This document shows, piece by piece, positions 26,479 to 36,000 of a stretch of 64,000 nucleotides of DNA. The position numbers were made by a program, and so were the translations under genes. The notes beneath the pieces were generated by a model, which was not told the origin of the DNA, searched no databases, and saw only the letters and a list, made by a program, of their open reading frames with translations. Where the stretch lies: positions 2,531,001-2,595,000 of the forward strand of contig NZ_CP054918.1 of the NCBI RefSeq assembly GCF_013364195.1. Direction: 5' to 3'. The stretch comes from Streptomyces sp. NA04227 (GTDB taxonomy: Bacteria; Actinomycetota; Actinomycetes; Streptomycetales; Streptomycetaceae). Each line of letters begins with the position of its first letter. Position 1 is the stretch's first letter.

Positions 26479-26519
26479 AAGGGCCCGCGGTGACGTCGAG
26501 ACGTCGCCGCGGGCCCTTT
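26479..26519. terminator. Bidirectional hairpin terminator
   Basis: AAGGGCCCGCGGTGACGTC (26479-26497) pairs with 26500-26518 around a GA loop, with one G-T pair. It lies between the convergent zinc-ribbon gene and the LAXTG gene and probably stops both transcripts. Confidence 0.8.
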
Positions 26520-26550
26520 GTCAGCTCTGCCGACCGGGTCGGGTCAGTGC

Positions 26551-27183
26551 TCAGGCGGCGGTGCGGCCACCCACGAGACGGGGCAGCAGGCGGAAGCCCA
26601 CGCCACCGGCGATCATGGTGGCGGCGCCGATCACCAGGAAGGTGGTGTTCTCGGCGGCACCGGTCTCGGCCAGCTCGCCGTCGTTGTTGCCCTGCTCGAC
26701 CGGCTTGGAGCCGGTGTCGGTCAGGTCGTCCTTGCCCGGCTCGTCCGGCGTGGTGCCGCCGTTGTCCGGGTCGGTGTCGTTGCCCGGCTCGCTGGGCTCG
26801 TCGGTGGGCGTCGGCTCACCCGGCTCCGAGGGGTCCTCGGTGGGCTCGGACGGCTCCTCGGTGGGCTCGCTGGGCTCCTCCGTCGGCTCCGAGGGCTCCT
26901 CGGTGGGCTCGGACGGCTCCTCCGTGGGCTCGGTCGGCTCCTCGGTGGGCTCGGTGGGCTCCTCCGTCGGCTCGGTCGGCTCCTCGGTCGGCTCGGTCGG
27001 GATCGAGGTCGGCTCGTCGCCGGGCTCGCCCTCTTCGCACCCGAAGATGCTGCCGAGCAGACCGCAGTCCTGCGCCGTGCCGTCGTCGGCGGAGGCGACA
27101 CCGGCCGCCGACAGCGAGGCACCGGCGGCGATCACCGCACCAGCGGCGACGCGCGCGATCCGGATCCGCGTCTTCTTGGTCAT
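26551..27183 (-). CDS. Sortase-anchored (LAXTG) surface protein with Pro-Thr-Glu repeats
   Basis: 210 residues. It has a signal peptide (MTKKTRIRIARVAAGAVIAAGASLSAAGVASA, about 1-32), a short Cys-containing segment (DCGLLGSIFGCEEG), then about 90 residues of EPTEEPTE / EPSEEPSE repeats. The sorting signal is LAETG at 171-175, a hydrophobic stretch (FLVIGAATMIAGGVGF), and a basic tail. LAXTG is the class E sortase recognition sequence of Streptomyces. A related LTDTG lies near 152 but lacks a following hydrophobic stretch. The protein would be amide-linked to peptidoglycan as an extended acidic stalk. Function is unknown. The ATG at 27183 is preferred over 27216. Confidence 0.82.
   Translation of the reverse strand: MTKKTRIRIARVAAGAVIAAGASLSAAGVASADDGTAQDCGLLGSIFGCEEGEPGDEPTSIPTEPTEEPTEPTEEPTEPTEEPTEPTEEPSEPTEEPSEPTEEPSEPTEEPSEPTEDPSEPGEPTPTDEPSEPGNDTDPDNGGTTPDEPGKDDLTDTGSKPVEQGNNDGELAETGAAENTTFLVIGAATMIAGGVGFRLLPRLVGGRTAA
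26810..27005. repeat. Tandem repeats encoding the PTEE stalk
   Basis: Imperfect 12- to 24-bp units (GGGCTCCTCGGTGGGCTCGG-like on the plus strand) encode alternating EPTEEPTE and EPSEEPTE. The two halves differ in Thr versus Ser, suggesting two rounds of expansion. Confidence 0.75.
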
Positions 27184-27409
27184 CTGCTTGCTACCCCCAG
27201 TAGCTGAATAGTCCATGGAGCAGCGCTCGGGTCACGGTCTCGAAGCGGCTCAACTGGCCCCCCGGTCACACACGCCCCTGAGATACGCATGCCGCGCGCC
27301 AGCCTTTCCCAGTGCGTGAACACCGTCAAGGCCGTTGCGACCGCGATGTCCGGGTTGGGGGCAGTTGCCCACGAACTCTCCACAGGACTGTGACGAATGC
27401 CGCAGCAAA

Positions 27410-27446
27410 CAAGGCAACTGCCCCCGGACCAGGGGCAGTTGCCTTG
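27410..27446 (-). terminator. Terminator of prfB
   Basis: A perfect 15-bp stem CAAGGCAACTGCCCC (27410-27424) / GGGGCAGTTGCCTTG (27432-27446) with a 7-nt loop, 47 nt past the prfB stop and followed on the minus strand by TTTG. A further copy of GGGGCAGTTGCC lies at about 27357-27368 and could pair alternatively. Confidence 0.8.
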
Positions 27447-27492
27447 TCGACAAAGCGAGCGAAGCGAACCGGCGTGCGGCGCGCGGCCGTTC

Positions 27493-28599
27493 CTACTTCT
27501 CCTGCTGCTTGCGCCAGCGAATCCCGGCCTCCAGGAAGCCGTCGATCTCACCGTCGAGCACCGACTGCGGGTTGCCCACCTCGAACTCCGTACGCAGGTC
27601 CTTGACCATCTGGTACGGGTGCAGGACGTACGAACGCATCTGGTTGCCCCAGGAGTTGCCGCCGTCGCCCTTGAGCGCGTCCATCTTGGCCTGCTCCTCC
27701 TGGCGGCGGCGTTCGAGCAGCTTCGCCTGGAGGACGTTCATCGCGGTCGCCTTGTTCTGGATCTGCGAGCGCTCGTTCTGGCAGGAGACCACGATGCCGG
27801 TGGGGATGTGCGTCAGCCGGACCGCGGAGTCCGTGGTGTTGACGCCCTGGCCGCCCGGGCCCGAGGAGCGGTAGACGTCCACGCGCAGTTCGGACTCGTC
27901 GATCTCGATGTGGTCGGTCTGCTCGACCACCGGCAGCACCTCGACACCCGCGAAGGAGGTCTGACGGCGGCCCTGGTTGTCGAACGGCGAGATGCGCACC
28001 AGGCGGTGGGTGCCCTGCTCGACGGAGAGCGTGCCGTAGGCGTAGGGGACCTGGACGGCGAAGGTGGTCGACTTGATGCCGGCCTCTTCCGCGTACGAGG
28101 TCTCGTACACCTCGGCCTTGTAGCCGTGCCGCTCGGCCCAGCGCAGGTACATGCGCTGGAGCTGCTCGGCGAAGTCGGCCGCGTCCACGCCGCCCGCCTC
28201 GGCCCGGATGTTGACCAGGGCCTCCCGGGAGTCGTACTCGCCGGACAGGAGGGTGCGGACCTCCATCTCGTCGAGCGACTTCTTCACCGCGGCGAGCTCC
28301 TGCTCGGCCTCGGCCTGGGTGTCCGGGTCGTCCTCGGCCTCGGCGAGCTCGAAGAGCACCCCGAGGTCGTCGATCCGGCTGCGCAGGGCCTCGGCCTTGC
28401 GCACCTCGGCCTGGAGATGGCTCAGCTTGCTGGTGATCTTCTGTGCCGCTTCCGGGTCGTCCCACAGGGACGGCGCGGCCGCCTGCTCCTCGAGCACGGC
28501 GATGTCTGCCCTCAGCCTGTCGAGGTCCAGAACGGCCTCGATGGACTCCATGGTCGAGGAGAGGGACTTGAGCTCTTCGGATACGTCGACGACTGCCAC
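27493..28599 (-). CDS. prfB: Peptide chain release factor 2
   Basis: A 368-residue factor that reads UGA and UAA and triggers peptide release. The anticodon-like SPF motif is in [23 protein letters not shown]. The GGQ loop is in [21 protein letters not shown] (about residue 246). The frame is continuous from ATG at 28599 ([26 protein letters not shown]): there is no internal UGA and no programmed +1 frameshift of the E. coli kind, as expected for actinobacteria, so autoregulation by frameshifting is absent. It is monocistronic, upstream of a strong terminator. Confidence 0.96.
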   Translation of the reverse strand: MAVVDVSEELKSLSSTMESIEAVLDLDRLRADIAVLEEQAAAPSLWDDPEAAQKITSKLSHLQAEVRKAEALRSRIDDLGVLFELAEAEDDPDTQAEAEQELAAVKKSLDEMEVRTLLSGEYDSREALVNIRAEAGGVDAADFAEQLQRMYLRWAERHGYKAEVYETSYAEEAGIKSTTFAVQVPYAYGTLSVEQGTHRLVRISPFDNQGRRQTSFAGVEVLPVVEQTDHIEIDESELRVDVYRSSGPGGQGVNTTDSAVRLTHIPTGIVVSCQNERSQIQNKATAMNVLQAKLLERRRQEEQAKMDALKGDGGNSWGNQMRSYVLHPYQMVKDLRTEFEVGNPQSVLDGEIDGFLEAGIRWRKQQEK

Positions 28600-28691
28600 G
28601 CCCTCCAGCCTAACGGCTGTCGCGGTGGAGCCGCCCCGCCCGTGTGCCGGGGCCGGGAGGCAACCATGTCCGCACGGCTGCCCGCGGGCGC

Positions 28692-29990
28692 TCAGGGCCC
28701 GTCCGGCGCCGAGCTGCCGCTGTCCTGATCCCTGCTGTCGGGCTCGTCGCCGGAGGAGGCGGCCCAGGCGCCGACGCCGACCGCCGCCGCGATGACGACC
28801 GAGGCCGCGCCCAGGGTGAGGCGGCGCCTGCGGGCGGCGCCCCGGTTACGGGCCGAGCCGGGGCGCGGGGTGCCCGCCGCGCGCGGGGCGCGGGCGGTGC
28901 CGCGTGCGCCCCCGGCCAGTTCGTCGGGCGCCGGGACGCGCATGCTCGTATGGGTGTCCCGGTTGGAGTCCGGGGCCGCGCCCGGGACCAGCGGGACGGC
29001 GCCCCGGTGCACGGCCACGGGGCGCGGCGCGTGGGGGTCTGCGCCCTGTGCGGCCGCGCTCTCGCCGGACGCGACGGCGTCGTCGTGGTCGTCGTAGCCC
29101 GCGTCGGGCTCGTCGACGTCCAGCGGCGGCATCCCGGCGAGCAGGGGCAGCAGCTCGCGCAGGCGGACGGCGAGCTCGTGCGCCCGCAGCCGGGAGGCCG
29201 GGCCCTTGGCCAGGCACTGGATGATCAGCTGCCACAGCTCGTCGGGGATACCGGGCAGCGGGACCACGGTCTCGGTGACATGGCGGCGCAGCACCGCGCC
29301 GGGGTGGCCTCCGCCGAACGGCGTGAATCCGGCGAGGAGTTCGTACAGGACGGTGGCCAGGGCGTAGACGTCCACCGAGGCGGTGGGCGGCAGGCCCTCG
29401 ATGATCTCCGGCGCCAGGTAGTCGGGCGTACCGATGATCTTCGTGGCCGGGGTGCGGCCCTGGCTCGCGGCGCCCTGGGGCACGGCACGGCGGTTGGCGT
29501 CGATCAGCTTGGCGATACCGAAGTCGGTCAGCAGGGCCGGGTGCGCACCGGCCGGGCCGAGCGGGCCCTGCATGTCGAGCAGGATGTTCTCCGGCTTCAC
29601 GTCGCGGTGCACGACCCCGGCCTTGTGCGCGGCGGCCAGGGCCTCGGCGACGTCCGCGGTGATCGCGACGGCGGCCTCGGGGGCGAGTCTGCGCTCGCGC
29701 TCCAGCCGGGTGCGCAGATCCGTACCCCGTACGAGGTCCATCACCAGGGCGAGGTCGTGGCCGTCGACGACCAGCTCGTGCACACCGACCACGTGCGGGT
29801 GATCGAGGCTGAGCAGAGCCGTCCGTTCCTGCACGAACCTGCCGACGAGCTCCTGGTCGCAGGCGAGGTCCTCACGCAGCGTCTTGATGGCGACGGCCCC
29901 CTCGGGACCCTCGCCCAGCCACACCGTGCCCGCGCTGCCGCGACCCAGGATCTGGTTCGCGGTGTACCGGCTGCCGATCTTCCGTGCCAA
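28692..29990 (-). CDS. pkaB: Serine/threonine protein kinase, PkaB-like
   Basis: 432 residues. The kinase domain is at about 8-270: GRGSAGTVW glycine loop, AIKTLRE (catalytic Lys), [16 protein letters not shown], and [11 protein letters not shown] in the P+1 region. A disordered Ala/Pro/Arg-rich linker follows, then one span near 395-415 ([20 protein letters not shown] type) and a short 18-residue extracytoplasmic tail without a sensor domain. It phosphorylates Ser/Thr of unknown targets. It follows pkaA on the same strand across about 340 bp containing the pkaA terminator. In S. coelicolor pkaA and pkaB are likewise adjacent (memory). Confidence 0.9.
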   Translation of the reverse strand: MARKIGSRYTANQILGRGSAGTVWLGEGPEGAVAIKTLREDLACDQELVGRFVQERTALLSLDHPHVVGVHELVVDGHDLALVMDLVRGTDLRTRLERERRLAPEAAVAITADVAEALAAAHKAGVVHRDVKPENILLDMQGPLGPAGAHPALLTDFGIAKLIDANRRAVPQGAASQGRTPATKIIGTPDYLAPEIIEGLPPTASVDVYALATVLYELLAGFTPFGGGHPGAVLRRHVTETVVPLPGIPDELWQLIIQCLAKGPASRLRAHELAVRLRELLPLLAGMPPLDVDEPDAGYDDHDDAVASGESAAAQGADPHAPRPVAVHRGAVPLVPGAAPDSNRDTHTSMRVPAPDELAGGARGTARAPRAAGTPRPGSARNRGAARRRRLTLGAASVVIAAAVGVGAWAASSGDEPDSRDQDSGSSAPDGP

Positions 29991-30245
29991 GACTGCTCCT
30001 ACCGACGCGGGCCCTCCCCCTCCGGAAGGACGCCTCCCGGAACCCCACGGTCGACAAAACTACGCGCCCCGGAGCCCAACCCGCGCCCCGGAACCCGAAA
30101 TCACTCCCCGGATGTCGACAAGTCTCCTGATCAAAGCCCCTTTTGGGGCTCTCGGGGGCGGAACTCGGGGCTACGGATGTGGATTCGGGCGCGCAGTACG
30201 GAGATGAAAGGGGAGCGGAGTACGGAGATGAGAAACGGATACGAA

Positions 30246-30277
30246 AGGGCGGCCCGGCATCACTGCCGGGCCGCCCT
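30246..30277 (-). terminator. Terminator of pkaA
   Basis: A perfect 14-bp stem AGGGCGGCCCGGCA / TGCCGGGCCGCCCT around TCAC, 55 nt past the pkaA stop. Confidence 0.75.
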
Positions 30278-30331
30278 CGTCCGTTACCGGTGCCTGCTGT
30301 GCGCGGTGCACTGTGCGCAGGCGCCATGTGC

Positions 30332-31951
30332 CTACTGCCCCTGTTTGGTCTTCTCCTCGGCGCCGTTGATCTTGTCCAGGAGGTCCGTGATCTTGTCGAC
30401 GGAGTCGGTGATCTGGTCCCAGTAGCTCTTGGACGTGCCGATCCAGTCCTGGAGCGGGCTGAACTCCCACACCAGCCAGCTCGCCACGAACAGGAGCACC
30501 AACGTGATCAGGCAGCCCTTGAGGCAGCCGAGCCCGGGGATCCGCGCCGGGTTGGCGCTGCGCCTGCGCTCGCGCGGCTGCTGCGGCGGCGCGGGCTGCT
30601 GGGGCGGCGCGTAGTGCTGCGGCTGGGGCTGCGGCGCCGGGGCGGGCGCGTACCGCTGCGGCTGGGGCTGAGGGGCCGGGGCGTACTGCTGGGGCTGGGG
30701 CGTCTGCCTGCGCTGCGGCTGCTGGGGGCGGGCCGCCTGACGCTGCGGGCGGCGGCGCAGCGGGTCCTGTCCCGGGTCCAGGTACTGCATCTGGGTGTGC
30801 TCGTTGCGGTCGCGTGCCGCGCGGAGCTGGTTCTCCCAGGGGTGCGGGCCTTCGGGCTGCCGGGCCGGGCCCTCGCCGGGCGGAACCGGCGGCAGTACGG
30901 CCGTGGGGTCGGCGCCGCCGTGCGGGCCCTGGCCGGAGGTCTGCGGCAGCACGCTGGTGGCCGCGTTCGGGTCGTGGCCCGTGTGGCCGAGGACCTGGGT
31001 GGGGTCGGCGGCGCCCGGCACCTCCTGCACGGAGGTGGGATCCGGGTCGGGCGCGAGCAGGCCCGCGACGTTCTCCGCGGCGCCGATCTGCTCGGCGGTG
31101 GCGTGCACCCCGATGCCCTGGGCGACGACCCGCAGCCCGCGCGCGAGGTTCTCGGCGCTCGGCCGCTGCGCCGGGTCCTTGCGCAGGCAGCGCTCGATCA
31201 CGGTCCACAGCGGGTCCGGCACGGTGGACGGGCGGCGCGGCTCGGCGCCGATGTGCTGGTGCAGCACTTCGAGTGCGGAACCACCGGCGAACGGCGGCCG
31301 CCCGGTGAGCAGTTCGTACAGCAGGATGCCCGCGCCGTAGATGTCCACGGCCGAGGTCTGCGGCCTGCCCTCGGCCGACTCGGGCGCCACGTACGCCGGG
31401 GTCCCGACGAACTCCTGGGTCCGGGTCAGCCCCGGAGAGTCGGCGAGGCGCGCGATGCCGAAGTCGGTCAGCATCGGGTGCATCTCGCCGTCGGTCTGCT
31501 TCAGCAGCACGTTCGCGGGCTTGAGGTCCCGGTGCACGACACCGTCCGCGTGGCTGGCCGCCAGCGCGTCCGCGATCTGCGCCGTGAGCAGCGAGGCGGC
31601 GACCGGGCTGAACGGGCCGTTGTCGCGCAGGTAGCGGTGCAGGTCGGGCCCGTCGATCAGGTCCATGACCAGGGCGAGCAGATCGCCCTCCACGACCAGG
31701 TCGCGCACCCGCACGATGTTCTCGTGAGTCAGCCGCATCAGGACCGAGCGCTCGCGCAGGAACCGCATGACGACGTCCGCGTCGCCCGCGAGTTCCTCCT
31801 TGAGGACCTTGATGGCCACGGTCTCACCGGGCCGCCCCTGTACGGCCGCCTCCGCGCCCGCGGTCTCCCTCTGGGAGGCCCGCCAGACGGTGCCCGTGGC
31901 GCCGCGGCCGAGCGGCTCCTCGAGGATGTACTTGCTGCCTACCGGCCGCAC
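30332..31951 (-). CDS. pkaA: Serine/threonine protein kinase, PkaA-like
   Basis: 539 residues. The kinase domain is at about 5-275: LGRGATGTVWRA, AIKVLKEEL, HRDLKPANVLL, DFGIARLA, GTPAYVAPE. A roughly 170-residue Gln/Pro/Ala-rich linker (QPQRYAPAPAPQPQPQHY) follows, then one span (about 480-503, LKGCLITLVLLFVASWLVWEF) and a Lys/Asp-rich amphipathic outside tail (KITDLLDKINGAEEKTKQGQ). The start is GTG at 31951, because GGGAG lies 9 bases upstream and the family begins VGSKYILEEPLGRG; the longer frame to 32119 is not used. The insert AEAAVQGRPGETVAIK within the N-lobe is slightly longer than usual. Confidence 0.9.
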   Translation of the reverse strand: MRPVGSKYILEEPLGRGATGTVWRASQRETAGAEAAVQGRPGETVAIKVLKEELAGDADVVMRFLRERSVLMRLTHENIVRVRDLVVEGDLLALVMDLIDGPDLHRYLRDNGPFSPVAASLLTAQIADALAASHADGVVHRDLKPANVLLKQTDGEMHPMLTDFGIARLADSPGLTRTQEFVGTPAYVAPESAEGRPQTSAVDIYGAGILLYELLTGRPPFAGGSALEVLHQHIGAEPRRPSTVPDPLWTVIERCLRKDPAQRPSAENLARGLRVVAQGIGVHATAEQIGAAENVAGLLAPDPDPTSVQEVPGAADPTQVLGHTGHDPNAATSVLPQTSGQGPHGGADPTAVLPPVPPGEGPARQPEGPHPWENQLRAARDRNEHTQMQYLDPGQDPLRRRPQRQAARPQQPQRRQTPQPQQYAPAPQPQPQRYAPAPAPQPQPQHYAPPQQPAPPQQPRERRRSANPARIPGLGCLKGCLITLVLLFVASWLVWEFSPLQDWIGTSKSYWDQITDSVDKITDLLDKINGAEEKTKQGQ

Positions 31952-32257
31952 GTCATGCGCTCCCTGCTGATCCGGGTCCGTCTGCTGGGTCTGCCTGCTG
32001 GGTCTGCTGGTCTGTCCTGCCCCCTCGCACCCGCTCTTACGTGTGCGAGGGTGATGCCGTTGGTGCTCTGTGGTGCGGTACGCGCCCATGGCACCCGCGC
32101 CACGAGACCTCCGGCCCACTCTAGTGGCGCCCGACCAGGCGTCGAACGTACCCGCGATGGGGCCGTCCCGGACACCTGTGCAGGTGAGAGGGCTGGAAAG
32201 CGGGTGCCGGAGCCCGCTTCGGACCCCGTATGGGTCCTCTCACGTACGATCTCGGGC

Positions 32258-32542
32258 ATGACCGACACCGCCCCCGGCTATACGCATGTGTTCTCCGTGG
32301 AGGCCCGCGCCGAGTACCAGGGGCTCTCCCCGCAGGACCAGGCGCTGGTCGAGCGCGCCATCGGCCTCCTGGAGAAGGACCCCTACCCCGACAAGGGCAC
32401 CGCGCCGGAGGGCCCCGACGCCCGCCGCGCCTTCATCAACGGCGATCTCTCGCTGCGCTACGGCGTCCACCGTCACCACCTCGTCATCGCGGAGATCAAC
32501 GGCCGCGCGGACCGCGATTTCCTCTTCGGCGGCGACCGCTGA
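32258..32542 (+). CDS. RelE/ParE-like small protein without visible antitoxin
   Basis: 94 residues. The order of elements resembles the RelE/ParE fold: FSVEARAEYQGLSPQDQALVERAIGLLEKDPYP (two helices ending in the L..DP.P turn), a basic turn, then strands LSLRYGVHRHHLVIAEINGRADRDFLF, like the YR..Y.v....I..i..R..Y end of ParE/RelE toxins. No antitoxin-sized partner is adjacent: pkaA is divergent on one side and 500 bp of non-coding DNA lies on the other. TACGAT at 32245-32250 ends 7 bases before the ATG, suggesting a leaderless transcript. Toxin activity is unproven; it may be a domesticated member. Confidence 0.65.
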   Translation: MTDTAPGYTHVFSVEARAEYQGLSPQDQALVERAIGLLEKDPYPDKGTAPEGPDARRAFINGDLSLRYGVHRHHLVIAEINGRADRDFLFGGDR

Positions 32543-33045
32543 CCTGGGGCGGTTCCGCCTGACGGCCTTGTCCGGCTGCAGGACAGTGCTGCCTGGCCGC
32601 CTGTTCTGCCCGTCCGCCTGACAGCCCTGCCCGGCTGATCCCAGCCCGGCCGCTGCCTGGCCTGCGAGCGCCTTCGCTCCCTTGCGCGCTTCTACGCGCC
32701 CCTTGCCATTCGCCGCGCTCCCTCCATCTCCCCCTCCCTCTCCATGGACGTCTCCACGGACGTCTCGATGGATGTCTCTACGGATGTCTCTACGGGAAGA
32801 CGCGGTGACGACCGACGGCGGTTGCCGTGCGGACGGACTCGCCTCGTCGTCGGCGGGGGCGGTCCGCTCCGGCCGGTTGTGGGTACGGACCCGGCCATTG
32901 ATGATCATTCCTGGTCGTCCGGCGGGCAGGTTGTCCGTGGCAAGTGCGAGGATGCTTCTCTGTACTGGCCTACGTGTCCGGTGGGTTGGGGGATGAGCCG
33001 CGTCCCCGCGCAGGGGCACGACGCGCAGAAGGGACCGCCGCATCC
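32543..33045. other. Intergenic region with 12-bp minisatellite
   Basis: 503 bp before the FHA/FtsK-like gene. Bases 32747-32794 are four 12-bp units (GGACGTCTCCAC, GGACGTCTCGAT, GGATGTCTCTAC, GGATGTCTCTAC). They would read DVST/DVSM on one strand and ETSV/ETSI on the other, but no surrounding frame looks like a gene. C/T-rich sequence precedes them. Confidence 0.6.
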
Positions 33046-36000
33046 ATGCAGATCCGGCTGACCGTCCTCGGGCCGCGGTCCGACGTTCCGGGCCAGGAAC
33101 GGAACGGCGACGTACTGGTGACCGCCCCGGCCGGTACGGCGCTCGCCGCCGTGGCGCCCGCGCTGGTGACGGCGGTCGCGGGCGGTGAGGCCCAGCCGGT
33201 CCTGTACGCGGGCGGCCGCCGCCTCGACCCGCAGCGCGCCACGCTCGGCGAACCGCCGCTGACCGACGGGGCGGTACTGCACCTCGGCAGCCCCGGCGCG
33301 CAGGGCCCCGACCTCGCGGACGGTGCGGCCCAACTGCACGTCGTGGCCGGGCCGGACGCGGGCGGCGTCCACCTCTTGCACGGCGGACAGATCCTGATCG
33401 GACGCAGCGCCGAGGCCGACGTACCCCTGGACGACCCGGACGTCTCCCGGCTGCACTGCGCGATCACGGTGGCCCAGGGCGGCCGGATCACCGTCACCGA
33501 CCTCGGCTCCACCAACGGCACCGAGGTCGACGGCGCCCCCCTCGGCAGCGAGCCCGTCCCGCTGGCGCCCGGCACCCTGCTGCGTCTGGGCGAGTCGACT
33601 CTGCGCCTGGCTCCGGCGGGTGGCCTGGACGCCGTTCTGCACACGGCTCCGGATGGCGAGGGGCATCTGCGGGTGACGTCGGCGGTCGGGGGAACTCCCT
33701 CCGCCGGTTCCTCCGGTTCGGCTGTGAACTCCCGTGACGGGCAAGGCACTTCGGAGCAGTTGCCCGGCGCGGCGGTTCCGCACCCGGCTGCCTCCGCCGG
33801 CTCGGCCGGGCGGATTCCCCAGGCGCGTACCCCTGCGGACGACGGCACGTGGGCCGGGCCGACTCCGCCCGCTCCCCCGCTCGGTCCGCCGGTACGCAGC
33901 GGCCCGGGCGCGCCCGGCGAGAGTGGGCCCACGCGGCACCAGTACGGCGACTCGGTCTGGGACAGCTCCGGTGACGACGGAGGCGCGGCGGGCTTCGGGC
34001 GGGCGCCCCAGGGCGGGAACGGGCAGCGCGGTGCGGCGCTGCCCAAAGGCGGGCGCAGGCGTGGACTGGCCGCGTTCGCACGCAAGTTGACCGGTGGCGG
34101 TGGCCGCGGCGACACCCCGGCCGAGGACTTCGCGTACGCGCCCGAGGAACCCCGGGGCGCACGGGAGCGGACCGGTCCCGAGGTGTGCCCCGATCCGGCG
34201 GCACTGCTCCTGACGGCGCTCGGGCCCGGTACGCGGCTGTGGGAGCGCGGCGCGGGGCATCCGGAGGCGCTCACGGTACGGCTGGGCCTCGCCGAGGCGC
34301 CGGTGGGCGGCGGCGGGCGGCCGGTGCCGCTGACCGTCGGGCTGCGGCAGGCGGGCTCGCTGGGCCTCGCGGGTCCACGGGAACGGCTGACCGGTCTCGC
34401 CCGCTCGGTACTCGCCCAGCTGGCGGCGCTGCACACCCCCGACCAGCTGGAGATCGTGCTGCTCAGTACCAACCGGGCGGCCCCACAAGGGACTTCGGGC
34501 CAGGAACGGACTCCCGCCCCGTCCGGCGGGGCCGACTGGTCCTGGCTCGGCTGGCTCCCCCATGTACGTCCCGGCAACGGCCAGGACTGCCGCCTGCTCC
34601 TCGCGTACGACCGCGAGCAGGCCGCCGCCCGCACCGGCGAACTCCTGCGCAGACTGGACGACCGCCTCGCCGACGAGGCCAGGACGCCTGACGTCCCCGC
34701 CGCCCCTTCCGTCCTCGGCTCCGGCAGCAGTGTGCTCGTGGTCGACGGTGACCCCGGGTCGGCCACGCTGCGCGCGGCCGTGACGCGTCTGGCGGCCGAG
34801 GGCGCGGCCGCGGGGATCCACGTCCTGTGCCTGGCTTCGGTCCCGGCCGCCCAGGCCGGGACCTCGTGGGAGGCGATGTACGAGCAGGCGCGCGGCCTCT
34901 CCCCCGCCTTCGACGTCTGCGGCGCCACCGCGTTGCTCACCGGGGATGTCGCGACCACGCTTCAACTGCGGTACGCGGGGCGGGAGTCCGCCGCGAGTGC
35001 CCGCCCGAGGGGCTCGGATCACGGGTCCCGGGATCACCTGTCCGGGGACCTGCTGCCCGGGGACCCGCAGTCCCTGGTCTCGCAGTCCCTGGACCCGCAG
35101 TCCCTGGACCCACAAGCACCGGACGCGCAGTCCCTGGATACACGGTCCTGGGATGCACGGTCCCTGGATGCTCGGTCCCTGGATGCACAGTCCCCAGATG
35201 CACAGCCCCTGGATACACAGCCCCCGAACCCGCAATCCCTGGATCACCGGTCCCGGGTCCCCCACCCCCCACTCACCGGAACCGTCGACGCGGTCTCCCC
35301 GGCCTGGGCCGAGCGTTTCGCCCGGGCGCTGGCGCCCCTGCGTACGGACTCGGCGGGCGGCGGTCGGCCGAGGGTCAGTGCGCCGCTGCCCCAAACCGCC
35401 CGGCTGCTCGACGAGTTGGGGCTGCAACGGGCCACCCCGGCCTCGCTGCTCGCGCGGTGGGCGTCGGCCGCCGACGACACGGCTTCGCCGGGCGGCCGGG
35501 CGCTGGCCGTGCTTGGCGCCGGGCCGCGCGGTCCGGTACCGCTCGACCTGGTGGCCGAGGGCCCGCACGCCGTGATCGCGGGCCCGGCGGGCAGCGGGCG
35601 CAGTGAGTTGCTGCGGGCCGTGGCCGCCTCGCTCGCCGCGGCCGAACGTCCGGACCGGCTGGCCGTGGTCCTGGTCGACGGCCGGGACGGGACCGCCGCA
35701 CCGGCGCGCGGCGAGGGCCTGCGGGCCTGTACCGACCTGCCGCATGTCACCACCCATCTGACCGCCAACGACCCGGTGCGCATGCGGGAGTTCGCCCAGG
35801 CGCTGACCGCGGAGCTCAAGCGCCGCGCCGAACTGCTCGGACGTACGGACTTCGCCGAGTGGCACACCGGCGGCGGTACGGACGGCTCGGCCCCGACGCC
35901 CGTACCGGCCCCCGGAGCGGGCGCCCCCGTCGGCTCGGGACCTGGCACCCGAGTCCCGTCCCCGAGGCAGGGCCAAGGCGCGACCGGCGCAGGCGGCGCG

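Noticed and set aside
28480-28599. Programmed +1 frameshift in prfB
   Set aside because: The frame is continuous from the ATG with no internal TGA in the usual place.
35065-35260. CRISPR array
   Set aside because: The units are contiguous 15-bp coding repeats with no spacers and no cas genes nearby.
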